Positions 8,408-18,703 are shown, numbered from the stretch's first letter. The stretch is 64,000 nt of DNA from Vibrio hepatarius (GCF_011806575.1 NZ_JAATOO010000007.1:156454-220453), one strand, 5' to 3'. The notes: generated by a model not told the origin, from the letters alone. Numbers and translations: made by a program.

Positions 8408-9654
8408 GAAAGTATCAAGCCGGCGTGGCTGCGCTATTGGTGACCTGTTTGTTGCTCGCTGCCTCGCTAGTGATCGTTTTAACTTCTTACCGCAATGTCT
8501 TTTATCAAATTAAACGAGCGCAAAATGAAGTCACAAGTAGACAACAGCACTGGCTAGCGGAAGGCGCATTGGAATGTGGTTGGGCGCAATTTAAGCCCAT
8601 CAAATCGATTCCCGCAACAGTGACAGATTGTGGTTCGGGCTTAGCGGTCGTTCCTTCATTTGAGGCAACCGCAGCGGGATATATGGTCAAGGCTGACGTT
8701 GGTTTTGCATCGCTGAAAAAAGAGATCCAAATGGGTGGTAATTTGGGGTATGGGGCGATGCAATCCAGTGCTGATGTCTATTTTCGCTCCAGTGCCACAT
8801 TCTCGACTCCAGACCCCGGCGCTTTGGGCACCGACGGTTGGGAGTGCATTGCTTTAACCTATAAAAACCGATTCTACTATTCAGTGGTCGACAACAAAGG
8901 CGTTGTTCACGGTGATTCGCCTTTTGCTGACTTCTCCAACCCGAGCAGTCTTGATTGTGCCAACACTGCGACCAACAACTATTTGTCATCTGCGACAGGT
9001 GGTGCAGGTGCAGGAAAAGACTTCCCACAGAATACGCATCTGAAGCCGTTTGAGTCATTTTTTGGTGTAGAAGAAGCGGACCACGACAAAGTGCGAGACA
9101 ACGGAACATTTACCGTTCTGGATGCGGGTGGCTCTGGTGCACTCCTACCTAGCTGTGGAACCCAACTGACAACTCAGATACTGAGTGGAAATCATCATCT
9201 CTGGGTAGAAGGCAGTTGTGAAATTACCCAAACAGAATACAACGATTTGGTGAATGCGACGCAGGGGACGAATGGTGTGACCGTTATGGTTCACGATGGT
9301 TTGTTCTCGGTGATGGGTACTCCAGCAACGGGCGCAACAACCAATAAGTTTAAAGGCGTATTATTCCACTTTAACTATGCCTACACCCCATCAGTTGGAG
9401 ACTGGTCTGAGTTAGCGGCAAATGCATATTTGAACCACGTACCGTCAGTTGTCGAGGATAGTTACCGCACCATAGCTTCTTATTACCAGCATGGTGCCTT
9501 CTTAGTCTCTGGCGGACAGTATTTTGATTCTGATGGTCAAGCAGCCGTATTTTTTGACTCCTTAGACTTTAGATACAACAAAGACATCATTGATAACTCG
9601 CGCAATGCCAATGTTGTGCCTCGTTGGAGAAAGGGGAGTTGGTATGCGAAATAA
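8404..9654 (+). CDS. PilX-like minor pilin / pilus assembly protein
   Basis: A 416-residue protein with an N-terminal MRKYQAG leader-like sequence and a hydrophobic helix VAALLVTCLLLAASLVIVL, then a large periplasmic domain. The mature helix lacks the +5 glutamate of major pilins, as expected for PilX/GspK-type subunits placed at the tip. Four or more cysteines in the soluble domain could form disulfides. ATG 8404 overlaps the previous stop (ATGA) and has AGGA at 8392-8395. It is longer than the usual PilX (about 170-200 residues), so the C-terminal two thirds may be a lineage-specific extension. Function in surface binding is inference. Confidence 0.7.
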   Translation: MRKYQAGVAALLVTCLLLAASLVIVLTSYRNVFYQIKRAQNEVTSRQQHWLAEGALECGWAQFKPIKSIPATVTDCGSGLAVVPSFEATAAGYMVKADVGFASLKKEIQMGGNLGYGAMQSSADVYFRSSATFSTPDPGALGTDGWECIALTYKNRFYYSVVDNKGVVHGDSPFADFSNPSSLDCANTATNNYLSSATGGAGAGKDFPQNTHLKPFESFFGVEEADHDKVRDNGTFTVLDAGGSGALLPSCGTQLTTQILSGNHHLWVEGSCEITQTEYNDLVNATQGTNGVTVMVHDGLFSVMGTPATGATTNKFKGVLFHFNYAYTPSVGDWSELAANAYLNHVPSVVEDSYRTIASYYQHGAFLVSGGQYFDSDGQAAVFFDSLDFRYNKDIIDNSRNANVVPRWRKGSWYAK

Positions 9655-10096
9655 TCTTGTCAAACCAAATCGCGCTATGGGCGCATCCAAACAACAAGGC
9701 TTTAGCTTAATTGAGGTTCTGATTGCCTTTGTTTTGATAGGTATTGGCGCACTAGGATTGATAAAACTGCAAACTTACGTTGAGCAGCGTGCCGACTATG
9801 CGGCTCACAGCATCCAAGCTCTGCACCTAGCAGAAAAAAAACTGGAGTGGTTTCGGACTCGCGGAGCTTCTGCCGCTGCCTCTAGCATTGCGGTTGCCGA
9901 TTTTAATACCAGCATTGTTGATGGTAATGACACCACTCATCCACTGTATTCGTTGAGTTGGTCAGTACCGAGTACAACCTTATCTGGTGCGGTTAAAACA
10001 GTGGTGATTGACGCTTATTGGGAGGATAGGTTTGGGCAAACACAAAAAGTTCGGCTACAAACGATGCTATCGAAATACAGCGAATTTGATAACTAA
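9644..10096 (+). CDS. PilV-like minor pilin
   Basis: A 150-residue minor pilin. A 19-residue leader ending SKQQG precedes the mature start FSLIEVLIAFVLIGIGALGLIKLQ, which is typical of PilV/GspI proteins. The soluble part is short and has no cysteine pair. The start has GGGGAG at 9633-9638, six bases upstream, and overlaps the PilX-like gene by 11 bases. It is the last gene of the plus-strand pilin operon. No clear terminator follows in the next 270 bases. Confidence 0.8.
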   Translation: MRNNLVKPNRAMGASKQQGFSLIEVLIAFVLIGIGALGLIKLQTYVEQRADYAAHSIQALHLAEKKLEWFRTRGASAAASSIAVADFNTSIVDGNDTTHPLYSLSWSVPSTTLSGAVKTVVIDAYWEDRFGQTQKVRLQTMLSKYSEFDN

Positions 10097-10277
10097 TGGA
10101 TACAAACAGTGCTTAAGAGAGTGGTGAGGTACGCTAGTGCTTTATTCTATACATTGCACATTTGTATCGAGATTGTTTTTAGACATAAAGGGTATTGTTT
10201 ACGTGCTGTTGTGACGGAATGGTATTTTTGCAAAATATATCTCCAAATATGGAAAAACCTTTGGAATGCTGTGCTTT

Positions 10278-10363
10278 CATAATGTGATTTTAATAGAATG
10301 TTTGGCTGAAAGACGACTGAAATAATAATTCATAAAAGTCTAGGTCAACAACATCACATTATG
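10278..10363 (+). repeat. 11-bp inverted repeat upstream of the AbgT gene
   Basis: CATAATGTGAT at 10278-10288 has an exact reverse complement at 10353-10363, ending inside the GGAG ribosome binding site (10363-10366) of the transporter at 10372. The arms are 64 bases apart. This could be a paired operator or an mRNA stem that masks the ribosome binding site. The rest of the 10097-10371 gap is AT-rich with no other clear element. Confidence 0.6.
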
Positions 10364-10371
10364 GAGTTACG

Positions 10372-11931
10372 ATGAGTAACCAAGCTGTAAATACAACTCC
10401 AGCCACTAAGCCGAGTGGTATGGATAGATTTTTAAATTTTATTGAGCGCGCGGGTAACAAGATCCCAGATCCTGCGATTTTGTTCTTTTGGGCATTACTG
10501 ATCACTTGGGGCGCGTCAGCGCTACTTTCAAACGTATCGTTTGACTTAGTTAACCCTCGAACTGGCGATGTGCTTGCGATCAACAACCTTCTTACCGGCG
10601 ACTCTTTAGCAAGCTTCCTAGCCAACATGGTGAAAACGTTCACTGGTTTTGCCCCTCTCGGTATCGTACTGGTTGCGATGCTAGGTGTGGGCGTCGCTGA
10701 TTCTTCAGGTTTCATCACCACTGGTCTCAAGAAGATGCTGAACTTTACGCCAGCGAAACTTCTTACGCCAATGCTGATTCTTGTCGCGATCGTATCACAC
10801 ACTGCGGCAGATGCAGGCTACGTTCTGGTTATTCCTCTTGGCGGTATTATCTTCCACGCAGCAGGTCGTCACCCATTAGCGGGTATTGCGGCAGCGTTTG
10901 CCGGTGTGTCGGGTGGTTTCTCAGCAAACTTTATCCCGTCGGGTATTGACCCTCTATTGGCTGGTTTTACTCAAACTGCGGCACAGGTTCTTGATCCTGA
11001 ATACGTTGTAAACCCATTAGCGAATATCTTCTTTACTGGTCTGTCTTCAATCATCATCGTGGCTATCGGCTGGTATGTAACAGAGAAAATCATCGAACCA
11101 CGCTTAGCGAACACGCCAATTGATGAAGACGCAGAAAAAGCTCCGGATCTGGGTTCTTTCACTGAGCTTGAGTCAAAAGCCTTCCGTTACGCGGGTTGGT
11201 CAATGCTAGCGGGTATTGCAGCATTAGTGGCTGCACTGATTCCAGAGACGTCAGCTCTGCGCTCTCCAGAAGGTGAAATCACCGCGTTCTCAGCGCCGAT
11301 CATGAAGTCGATTGTGCCGCTGATCTTTATCCTGTTCATTATCCCGGGTTACGTTTACGGTAAAGTGTCTGGCACATTTAAAACCAGCAACGATATCGTT
11401 AAAGCAATGGCAGATACAATGTCGACGATGGGTGCTTACATCGTAATGGCATTCTTCTGTGCTCAGTTCTTGTCTGCATTTGCTCAGTCAAACATCGGCA
11501 CTATGCTGGCGCTCTACGGCGCACAAGGTTTGAAAGCGATGAATCTGCCAGGTGAAGCAACAATCATTGGTATGATTCTGCTGACAGCGGCGGTAAACCT
11601 GTTGATCGGCTCTGCATCAGCCAAATGGGCATTGATTGGTCCGATCCTAGTGCCAATGTTAATGGCAGTAGGCATCTCGCCGGAACTGTCTCAAGCGGCA
11701 TATCGTGTGGGCGATTCAGTATCTAACATCATCTCGCCATTGATGGTGTTCTTCCCGTTGGTTGTGGTTTACTGCCAACGCTACGTGAAATCGACGGGTA
11801 TCGGTACACTCGCATCACTGATGATGCCATTCTCAATCGCGATGCTGATTGGTTGGTCTATCTTCCTGCTAGGTTACTGGGCGCTGGGTATCCCACTAGG
11901 CATCCAAGCACCTTATACTTACACGATGTAA
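10372..11931 (+). CDS. AbgT-family transporter (AbgT/MtrF-like)
   Basis: A 519-residue inner-membrane protein of the AbgT family. Members import p-aminobenzoyl-glutamate (AbgT) or export sulfonamides and other antimetabolites (MtrF, YdaH). Family hallmarks seen are IERAGNKIPDPAILFFW near residues 22-38, ADAGYVLVIPLGGIIF near 146-161, two re-entrant hairpin-like segments (GGFSANFIPSGIDPLL; RVGDSVSNIISPLM) and about nine hydrophobic helices. GGAG six bases before the ATG supports the start. It is monocistronic, followed by a terminator. No peptidase partners (abgA/abgB) are adjacent, so the substrate direction is uncertain. Confidence 0.9.
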   Translation: MSNQAVNTTPATKPSGMDRFLNFIERAGNKIPDPAILFFWALLITWGASALLSNVSFDLVNPRTGDVLAINNLLTGDSLASFLANMVKTFTGFAPLGIVLVAMLGVGVADSSGFITTGLKKMLNFTPAKLLTPMLILVAIVSHTAADAGYVLVIPLGGIIFHAAGRHPLAGIAAAFAGVSGGFSANFIPSGIDPLLAGFTQTAAQVLDPEYVVNPLANIFFTGLSSIIIVAIGWYVTEKIIEPRLANTPIDEDAEKAPDLGSFTELESKAFRYAGWSMLAGIAALVAALIPETSALRSPEGEITAFSAPIMKSIVPLIFILFIIPGYVYGKVSGTFKTSNDIVKAMADTMSTMGAYIVMAFFCAQFLSAFAQSNIGTMLALYGAQGLKAMNLPGEATIIGMILLTAAVNLLIGSASAKWALIGPILVPMLMAVGISPELSQAAYRVGDSVSNIISPLMVFFPLVVVYCQRYVKSTGIGTLASLMMPFSIAMLIGWSIFLLGYWALGIPLGIQAPYTYTM

Positions 11932-11951
11932 CCGTTGGTCGCTTTAAGTTC

Positions 11952-11986
11952 AAGGCTCGCATTATCGCGGGCCTTTTTGTTTTTCT
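11952..11986 (+). terminator. Terminator after the AbgT gene
   Basis: A nine-base arm 11952-11960 pairs with 11967-11975 (one T-G wobble), with a 6-base loop and then a T-rich tail. Confidence 0.85.
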
Positions 11987-12048
11987 CCGATCCATTTTCG
12001 GCTATCCTTAGCGGCAATGAACTACTCCAAATGCATTAGGATACTCCC

Positions 12049-12570
12049 TTGTCACAATCGTCATTTACTCCAGAAGATGAACAGTTTATGCGCCGAGCGA
12101 TAGAGCTTGCCCATATCGCAGAATCAGAGGGAGAGGTCCCTGTAGGAGCACTATTAGTCAAAGATGGTGAAGTGATTGCTGAAGGGTGGAACCGCTCTAT
12201 TGGTGCGCATGATGCGACTGCGCACGCTGAGATTCAAACCTTACGTAAAGCGGGAGAAGTACTACAAAACTACCGCTTGCTGGATACCACTTTGTACGTG
12301 ACATTAGAACCTTGTCCAATGTGTGCGGGGGCTTTGCTACATAGCCGCGTGAAACGGATTGTGTTTGGCGCACCTGATTTGAAAGCCGGGGCAGCAGGGA
12401 CAGTGTTGAACCTGTTTGAGCACCAAGCAGCTTATCACTACGCCGACGTGGAACATGGTTTACTAGAACAAGAATGCCGAGAACAGTTACAAAGCTTCTT
12501 TAAGCGTCGTCGAAAAGAAAAGAAGGCGGAAAGAAAGGCGCTGCAGTTGGAGCAAGGGAATGAGTCGTAA
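12049..12570 (+). CDS. tadA: tRNA-specific adenosine deaminase TadA
   Basis: Converts A34 to inosine in tRNA-Arg(ACG), letting one tRNA read three codons. The 173-residue protein carries the zinc deaminase motif HAE (H59, E61) and PCPMC (C89, C92). The start is TTG at 12049, supported by AGGA at 12038-12041; an upstream in-frame ATG is followed at once by a stop, and the next ATG (12088) would remove part of the first helix. The C-terminus is rich in K/R (KRRRKEKKAERK), longer than E. coli TadA at this end. It is converging with a small basic ORF. Confidence 0.95.
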   Translation: MSQSSFTPEDEQFMRRAIELAHIAESEGEVPVGALLVKDGEVIAEGWNRSIGAHDATAHAEIQTLRKAGEVLQNYRLLDTTLYVTLEPCPMCAGALLHSRVKRIVFGAPDLKAGAAGTVLNLFEHQAAYHYADVEHGLLEQECREQLQSFFKRRRKEKKAERKALQLEQGNES

Positions 12571-12577
12571 GATTTTA

Positions 12578-12605
12578 AGCAAACATCCTAAACTAGATGT
12601 TTGCT
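12578..12605. other. Hairpin between converging tadA and the 44-codon ORF
   Basis: A perfect 10-bp stem (12578-12587 with 12596-12605) with an 8-base loop lies between the two stop codons. No strong T-run lies on either side, so it is a weak terminator candidate. Confidence 0.5.
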
Positions 12606-12613
12606 CACTGGGA

Positions 12614-12748
12614 TTACTCGGAAATTAACTGCATGAACGCGCGGTGACGCGCAATGACTTTTTTCTTGTTGTTGCTCAGTCTTCGCTTGCGGCGGTTTGA
12701 AGCAACAGTTTTATTTACTCGTTTTGATGGCATCTTGTGTCGACGCAT
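12614..12748 (-). CDS. Small basic protein, 44 residues, unknown
   Basis: I do not recognise this protein. The ATG at 12748 has a near-perfect ribosome binding site (AGGAGG, seven bases upstream) and the frame runs 44 codons to a TAA. The product is very basic (MRRHKMPSKRVNKTV, then a cluster NRRKRR and NNKKK) and ends RAFMQLISE. Arg and Lys make up over a third of residues, with no cysteine and no membrane segment. The composition resembles small ribosome- or nucleic-acid-binding proteins, but no family is claimed. It lies downstream of mltF on the same strand with 225 bases between, and converges on tadA. An internal ATG (M6) is a possible alternative start. Confidence 0.65.
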   Translation of the reverse strand: MRRHKMPSKRVNKTVASNRRKRRLSNNKKKVIARHRAFMQLISE

Positions 12749-12973
12749 AAAACAACCTCCTCTAGGAAACTACGTACCGACTATATTTGACAATCGTGAG
12801 CAGCGTATAGCGTTCACGACTTGTCGTTTTATAGCATCCAATTGTTACTGTTTTATAAATGCAAACCTACGTTTAGATACTAGCACTATCTGTGGGTGGT
12901 CAGTGGGCAACTCAAGTACGTGCCAGAAATTCTTTGTGATGAATTAAAGACACGCACTTGGATTTAACTGAGG

Positions 12974-14503
12974 TTACTCTTCTGGATCGGATTCTGACTC
13001 TGTGTCATCTTCAAATGTGGACTCTGCATCTGAAAGGGCAGAATCAGGCACCTGAATCACGGTGAAATCGCTGTTGTCGAGGTCATTGTTCTCGACAGTT
13101 TGCTGCTCCACGTGTCCGATGATGCTTTGGTAATAACGTCGGATGTTTTCAACATAGTTTTTCGCTTCATCACCACGAGCATAGCCATAACGCGTTTGGC
13201 TAAAGTATTTCTGTTGACGCAGCAACGGCAATCTTTCTTTTACGTCAGACCATGCGTCTGGATTACCACCTTGTTTTTTCGTTAGGCGGCGAGCATCCAT
13301 TACGTGCCCGTAACCGACGTTGTATGAGGCAAGCGCAAACCAGATCTTCTCGTGAGTTTCAACAGAGTCAGGCACTCGCTCAACCATACGTCGTAAGTAT
13401 TCAACGCCGCCTTTGACCGACTGTTCCGGATTTAAACGATTGGTCACGCCGACGCTTTTCGCGGTTGGCAGCGTCAACATCATCATACCGCGTACGCCTG
13501 TTGGCGATTTGGCTCTCGGGTTCCAATGTGATTCTTGGTACGCCAATGCCGCCACTAAGCGCCAATCAAACTCATCAGAGTATTTCTTAAATAGTGGTGA
13601 CCACTTAGGCAGTTTGGAGTCCAGTGCACGGATAAAGGCGCGGGTATCAACATAATCAAATGTGTCGATATGGCCAATGTACTTTTCTTCTAGCGACGCT
13701 AACTGACCCGATTGTTTAGTTTGACCGAAGAACTCGATCAGCATGGCGTAAAGGCTTTCATCTTGTGAGCGGCGCAAGAACCATGAGATAGGTTGGTCTT
13801 CGGTTAACTCGAACGCCAAAGCGATATCAGGGTAGATACGCTGAGATAAATGCACTTCAACCGAGTCGGCCACAGTAAACGCCAGCTCGCCAGTCGCGAC
13901 TTTCTTTAGCAGGTCGTTGACATCAGAGTTATTGTCGACTTGGTAAGAAAACTCAGGATTCTGCTGTTTGATATCGGCAAGGGTCTGATTAAAGTGGGAG
14001 TCTCCGATGATCTGAATAATGGCATTGCCATCGTTTTGCTCAATCAGCTCATCTTGTTTTTCTAAAAGCTGTTTAAGGTTCCGTGGGCGCCACTGGCCTT
14101 TTTTATACACCAGCTGTTGGCTGACGTAGTAGTAAGCAGGGCCTGGTCTGAAGCTTTTCAAGCGTTCCGGTGATTGGGTCAAACCCGCCGCAATGATGTC
14201 GATTTCACCGTTACGTAGCGCTGGGTAAAGACTCGAGATGCGGTATGCAGGTTTCATTTCTAATTTCACGCCAAGTTCATCGGCGAATTCACGCGCAAGT
14301 TCATAATCCAAACCTGCTTGACCATCTGGGCCAATGTAGTAAGAAAGCTGATTGTTGAGCGTCCCGACACGCAGTACACCGCGTTCGCGAATTTGTTCGA
14401 GTTCGCTCTTAGGTTCTGACTCGATTTGACACCCTGTCAGCGTGATCGCCGCCAACAGAATTGAGCCTAAATAGCGAAAGTAATTTAAGTAATGCTTTTT
14501 CAT
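12974..14503 (-). CDS. mltF: Membrane-bound lytic murein transglycosylase F
   Basis: A lipoprotein-like cell-wall hydrolase that cleaves peptidoglycan with 1,6-anhydro product formation. The 509-residue protein begins with a signal peptide and lipobox LTGC (C25). An extracellular solute-binding-like domain follows (about 40-265, GVLRVGTLNNQLSYY), then a lytic transglycosylase domain (about 300-440) with catalytic E324 in AYQESHWNP and the downstream GVRGMMMLT and YNVGYGH motifs. The tail is acidic. An outer-membrane location is inferred from the family. No terminator with a T-run was found after it; a loose hairpin occupies 12913-12960. Confidence 0.95.
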   Translation of the reverse strand: MKKHYLNYFRYLGSILLAAITLTGCQIESEPKSELEQIRERGVLRVGTLNNQLSYYIGPDGQAGLDYELAREFADELGVKLEMKPAYRISSLYPALRNGEIDIIAAGLTQSPERLKSFRPGPAYYYVSQQLVYKKGQWRPRNLKQLLEKQDELIEQNDGNAIIQIIGDSHFNQTLADIKQQNPEFSYQVDNNSDVNDLLKKVATGELAFTVADSVEVHLSQRIYPDIALAFELTEDQPISWFLRRSQDESLYAMLIEFFGQTKQSGQLASLEEKYIGHIDTFDYVDTRAFIRALDSKLPKWSPLFKKYSDEFDWRLVAALAYQESHWNPRAKSPTGVRGMMMLTLPTAKSVGVTNRLNPEQSVKGGVEYLRRMVERVPDSVETHEKIWFALASYNVGYGHVMDARRLTKKQGGNPDAWSDVKERLPLLRQQKYFSQTRYGYARGDEAKNYVENIRRYYQSIIGHVEQQTVENNDLDNSDFTVIQVPDSALSDAESTFEDDTESESDPEE

Positions 14504-14627
14504 TCAATGACAATCTCATAATCCAGTAGAGCATTTATATCAAAGTGAGAAGACATGGCAAGACAGGGAATTCGTAATCGGAGACACTTCTTCCTTTTGG
14601 CCGAGCTCAAAATTGACAAAAAAATTG

Positions 14628-14643
14628 ACGCAAACGGTTGCTT
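14628..14643 (+). promoter_or_regulatory. PurR operator upstream of purL
   Basis: ACGCAAACGGTTGCTT matches 14 of 16 bases of the PurR consensus ACGCAAACGTTTGCGT. It lies just upstream of the purL -35 element. Confidence 0.8.
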
Positions 14644-14649
14644 TTGGTG

Positions 14650-14678
14650 TTACATCACAAAAACAATTGCTATATAAT
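14650..14678 (+). promoter_or_regulatory. purL sigma-70 promoter
   Basis: TTACAT (14650-14655), a 17-base spacer and TATAAT (14673-14678) form a good sigma-70 promoter about 108 bases before the purL start, with the PurR box immediately upstream. Confidence 0.7.
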
Positions 14679-14785
14679 GCGCTCGCAAAGGAGAGGTGGA
14701 ATTGGTATAAGTTCGAATTTTTTCTGATAAGTTACTGAATTTATTCCAATATTACCTCAATCAATTGCATAAGAGACCTAAGCAC

Positions 14786-17700
14786 ATGAGAATTTTGCGT
14801 GGCTCCCCAGCTCTTTCTGAGTTTCGTGTAAATAAACTACTGGAACTTTGTCGTGAACAAGATCTGCCTGTAACTGGCATTTACGCCGAGTTTATGCACT
14901 TTGCGGATCTAAAATCTGACCTTGATGAACAAGAGTTAGAAAAACTAGAAAAGTTGCTGACTTACGGTCCAACGATCGAAGAGCATGAGCCTGAAGGTCT
15001 TCTACTTCTTGTTACTCCTCGTCCTGGCACTATTTCGCCTTGGTCTTCTAAATCTACCGATATTGCTATTAACTGTGGTCTGGACAATGTTAAGCGTCTG
15101 GAGCGCGGTACGGCTTACTACGTTGAAGCTACGTCAGAGCTTTCTCCTGTTCAAGTTGATGCAGTGAAAGCGCTAATCCATGACCGTATGATGGAAACCG
15201 TGTTCACGGAACTTGAAGCCGCTTCTGCACTATTTACGGTGGCAGAGCCAGCGCCAGTAGCTTACGTTGATATCTTAGCTGGTGGCCGTCTTGCGCTTGA
15301 AGAAGCAAACGTTTCACTTGGCTTAGCGCTAGCAGAAGATGAAATTGATTACTTAGTAGAGAACTTCACTAAGTTAGGTCGTAACCCAAACGACATCGAG
15401 CTGATGATGTTTGCTCAGGCAAACTCAGAGCACTGTCGCCATAAGATCTTTAATGCAGACTGGACTATCGATGGCGTCGACCAAGAGAAGTCTCTGTTTA
15501 AGATGATCAAAAATACATTCGAAACGACACCAGACCACGTTCTGTCTGCTTACAAAGATAACGCAGCGGTAATGACGGGCTCTAAAGTGGGTCGTTTCTT
15601 CCCAGATCCGAAATCTCGCCAATATACTTACCACCATGAAGATGCACACATCTTGATGAAGGTAGAGACGCACAACCACCCAACCGCTATTTCTCCATGG
15701 CCAGGAGCTTCAACCGGTTCTGGTGGTGAAATCCGAGATGAAGGCGCAACAGGTATCGGTGGTAAACCAAAAGCGGGTCTGGTTGGTTTCACAACTTCTA
15801 ACTTACGTATCCCAGGATTTGAACAGCCGTGGGAAACAGACTTCGGTAAGCCTGGCCGCATCGTAAACGCATTAGACATCATGCTTGAAGGCCCACTAGG
15901 CGGCGCGGCATTCAACAACGAGTTTGGTCGCCCAAACCTATTAGGTTACTTCCGTACCTACGAAGAGAAAGTGACTTCTCACGCGGGTGAAGAAGTGCGT
16001 GGTTACCACAAGCCAATCATGATTGCTGGTGGTATGGGTAACATCCGTGACGAACACGTACAGAAGAAAGAGATCCCTGTGGGTGCGAGCCTAATCGTAC
16101 TTGGTGGTCCGGCAATGAATATCGGTCTTGGTGGCGGTGCGGCGTCTTCAATGGCGTCTGGCCAATCTGCAGAAGATCTGGACTTCGCTTCAGTACAACG
16201 TGAAAACCCAGAGATGGAGCGTCGTTGTCAGGAAGTGATCGACCGTTGTTGGCAGCTAGGTGAAGAGAACCCAATCGCGTTTATCCACGATGTGGGTGCG
16301 GGCGGTATCTCTAACGCACTTCCTGAGCTTTGTGACGACGGCGAGCGTGGCGGTAAGTTCCAGCTACGTGATGTACCAAATGATGAATTGAGCATGAGTC
16401 CTCTGGAAATCTGGTGTAATGAATCTCAGGAGCGTTATGTTCTTGCAGTAGCACCAGAAAACATGGAAGCATTCGATGCAATCTGTAAGCGCGAGCGTGC
16501 ACCTTACGCAGTGGTAGGTGTCGCAACTGAAGAGCGTCACCTCACGCTAGAAGATTCTCACTTCGACAATACGCCAATTGATATGCCAATGGACATTCTG
16601 CTTGGCAAGACTCCGAAGATGCACCGCGATGCGAAAACGCTGAAAGTCGATAGCCCAGCGATTGCACGTGATGGTATTGAAATCAACGAAGCGGCTGACC
16701 GCGTTCTTCGTCTACCAACCGTCGCTGAGAAAACATTCTTGATCACCATCGGTGACCGCTCGGTTACAGGCTTGGTTGCTCGCGACCAAATGGTCGGCCC
16801 TTGGCAGGTTCCAGTGGCGAACTGTGCGGTAACAGCCGCAAGTTACGACACCTACCACGGTGAAGCGATGTCGATGGGTGAGCGTACTCCAGTCGCTCTA
16901 CTAGACTTCGGAGCGTCTGCTCGTCTCGCGGTCGGTGAGTCTCTGACTAACATTGCGGCGACTGACATCGGTGATATCAAACGCATTAAACTGTCTGCAA
17001 ACTGGATGTCTCCAGCGGGCCACCCAGGTGAAGATGCCGGTCTTTACGAAGCAGTGAAAGCAGTAGGTGAAGAGTTGTGTCCGGCACTAGGTCTGACTAT
17101 CCCGGTTGGTAAAGACTCGATGTCAATGAAGACTAAATGGGAAGATAATGGCGAGAGCAAAGAAGTGACTTCTCCACTGTCGCTGGTTATCACTGCGTTC
17201 GGTCGTGTTGAAGATGTACGTAAGACAGTGACTCCTCAGCTTCGTACCGACAAGGGTGAATCTTCACTCGTGCTCGTTGACCTTGGCAACGGTAAAAACC
17301 GTTTGGGTGCTACAGCGTTGGCGCAGGTTTACAAACAGCTTGGTGATAAGCCAGCGGACGTAGACAACGCAGAACAGCTAAAAGGCTTCTTCGATGCGAT
17401 GCAAACACTGGTTCGTGATGACAAGTTAGTCGCTTACCACGACAAAGGTGACGGCGGTCTATTTGTGACACTTGCTGAGATGGCATTTGCCGGCCACTGT
17501 GGTGTCAAAGCGAACATCGCAGAGCTGGGTGACGATGCGCTGGCGGTTCTATTTAACGAAGAATTAGGCGCGGTCGTTCAGGTTAAGAACGACGACCTGG
17601 ATTCAGTGCTATCTACGCTAGCGGCAAACGGTTTAGAAGCATGCTCACATGTGATTGGCTCTGTTGAAGCTTCAGACGACTTTGTTATCACGTCTGGTGA

Positions 17701-18679
17701 TGCAGTTGTACTTGAACGTTCACGTACCGAACTACGTGTTATCTGGGCTGAAACAACGCATAAAATGCAGGCGCTACGTGATAACCCGGCATGTGCAGAC
17801 CAAGAATTTGAAGCGAAGAAAGACAACACTGACCCAGGTCTGAATGTATCTCTAAGCTTTGATGTCAACGAAGATATCGCGGCTCCTTATATCGCAAAAG
17901 GCGCGAAACCTAAGATGGCGATTCTGCGTGAGCAAGGTGTTAACTCTCACGTTGAAATGGCAGCAGCGTTTGACCGTGCTGGTTTTGAAGCTACCGACAT
18001 CCACATGAGCGATATTCTGACTGGTCAAGCGGTATTGGATGAGTACCAAGGTCTGGTCGCTTGTGGTGGTTTCTCTTACGGTGACGTACTAGGCGCAGGT
18101 GAAGGTTGGGCGAAGTCTATCCTGTTTAACGCACAAGCTCGTGAGCAGTTCCAAGCATTCTTCAACCGTGAAGAGACCTTCTCTCTAGGTGTGTGTAACG
18201 GTTGTCAGATGCTTTCTAACCTGAAAGAGCTGATCCCAGGTGCTGACTTGTGGCCACGTTTTGTTCGTAACGAGTCTGAGCGTTTTGAAGCGCGCTTTAG
18301 CCTAGTTGAAGTACAGAAGTCAGACTCCGTGTTCTTCGATGGCATGGCTGGCTCTCGTATGCCTATCGCGGTTTCTCACGGTGAAGGTCGTGTTGAAGTT
18401 CGTGATGGTGAGCACCTAAGCGCAATCGAAGCGTCAGGTACCGTCGCGCTACGTTACGTCGACAACAACGGCAACCCAACGCAACAATACCCGAACAACC
18501 CGAACGGTTCGCCAAATGCGATTACCGGTCTAACTACAGCTGACGGTCGTGTCACCATTATGATGCCTCACCCAGAGCGTGTATTCCGCACGGTTGCAAA
18601 CTCTTGGGCTCCAGAAGGCTGGGGTGAAAATGGCGCTTGGATGCGTATGTTCCAAAACGCACGCAAGAACATTGGCTAA
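14786..18679 (+). CDS. purL: Phosphoribosylformylglycinamidine synthase
   Basis: Fourth step of de novo purine synthesis: FGAR, glutamine and ATP give FGAM. The 1297-residue large single-chain form has an N-terminal PurS-like region, two AIRS-type ATP-binding halves ([18 protein letters not shown] near 295-315; [12 protein letters not shown] near 890), and a C-terminal glutaminase with nucleophile C1137 in GVCNGCQM and an MMPHPER motif. The ATG at 14786 gives the familiar [14 protein letters not shown] start; the TTG seven codons earlier has no site. PurR box and promoter lie upstream, terminator downstream; it is a single-gene unit. Confidence 0.98.
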   Translation: MRILRGSPALSEFRVNKLLELCREQDLPVTGIYAEFMHFADLKSDLDEQELEKLEKLLTYGPTIEEHEPEGLLLLVTPRPGTISPWSSKSTDIAINCGLDNVKRLERGTAYYVEATSELSPVQVDAVKALIHDRMMETVFTELEAASALFTVAEPAPVAYVDILAGGRLALEEANVSLGLALAEDEIDYLVENFTKLGRNPNDIELMMFAQANSEHCRHKIFNADWTIDGVDQEKSLFKMIKNTFETTPDHVLSAYKDNAAVMTGSKVGRFFPDPKSRQYTYHHEDAHILMKVETHNHPTAISPWPGASTGSGGEIRDEGATGIGGKPKAGLVGFTTSNLRIPGFEQPWETDFGKPGRIVNALDIMLEGPLGGAAFNNEFGRPNLLGYFRTYEEKVTSHAGEEVRGYHKPIMIAGGMGNIRDEHVQKKEIPVGASLIVLGGPAMNIGLGGGAASSMASGQSAEDLDFASVQRENPEMERRCQEVIDRCWQLGEENPIAFIHDVGAGGISNALPELCDDGERGGKFQLRDVPNDELSMSPLEIWCNESQERYVLAVAPENMEAFDAICKRERAPYAVVGVATEERHLTLEDSHFDNTPIDMPMDILLGKTPKMHRDAKTLKVDSPAIARDGIEINEAADRVLRLPTVAEKTFLITIGDRSVTGLVARDQMVGPWQVPVANCAVTAASYDTYHGEAMSMGERTPVALLDFGASARLAVGESLTNIAATDIGDIKRIKLSANWMSPAGHPGEDAGLYEAVKAVGEELCPALGLTIPVGKDSMSMKTKWEDNGESKEVTSPLSLVITAFGRVEDVRKTVTPQLRTDKGESSLVLVDLGNGKNRLGATALAQVYKQLGDKPADVDNAEQLKGFFDAMQTLVRDDKLVAYHDKGDGGLFVTLAEMAFAGHCGVKANIAELGDDALAVLFNEELGAVVQVKNDDLDSVLSTLAANGLEACSHVIGSVEASDDFVITSGDAVVLERSRTELRVIWAETTHKMQALRDNPACADQEFEAKKDNTDPGLNVSLSFDVNEDIAAPYIAKGAKPKMAILREQGVNSHVEMAAAFDRAGFEATDIHMSDILTGQAVLDEYQGLVACGGFSYGDVLGAGEGWAKSILFNAQAREQFQAFFNREETFSLGVCNGCQMLSNLKELIPGADLWPRFVRNESERFEARFSLVEVQKSDSVFFDGMAGSRMPIAVSHGEGRVEVRDGEHLSAIEASGTVALRYVDNNGNPTQQYPNNPNGSPNAITGLTTADGRVTIMMPHPERVFRTVANSWAPEGWGENGAWMRMFQNARKNIG

Positions 18680-18703
18680 CTGCTAGTTAAATGTTTGAAG
18701 AAG

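Noticed and set aside
12654..12947. A 97-codon plus-strand frame between tadA and mltF
   Set aside because: It overlaps the opposite-strand small basic ORF, which has a far better ribosome site.
12913..12960. Hairpin as the mltF terminator
   Set aside because: Long loop of about 28 bases, a mismatch and no T-run.
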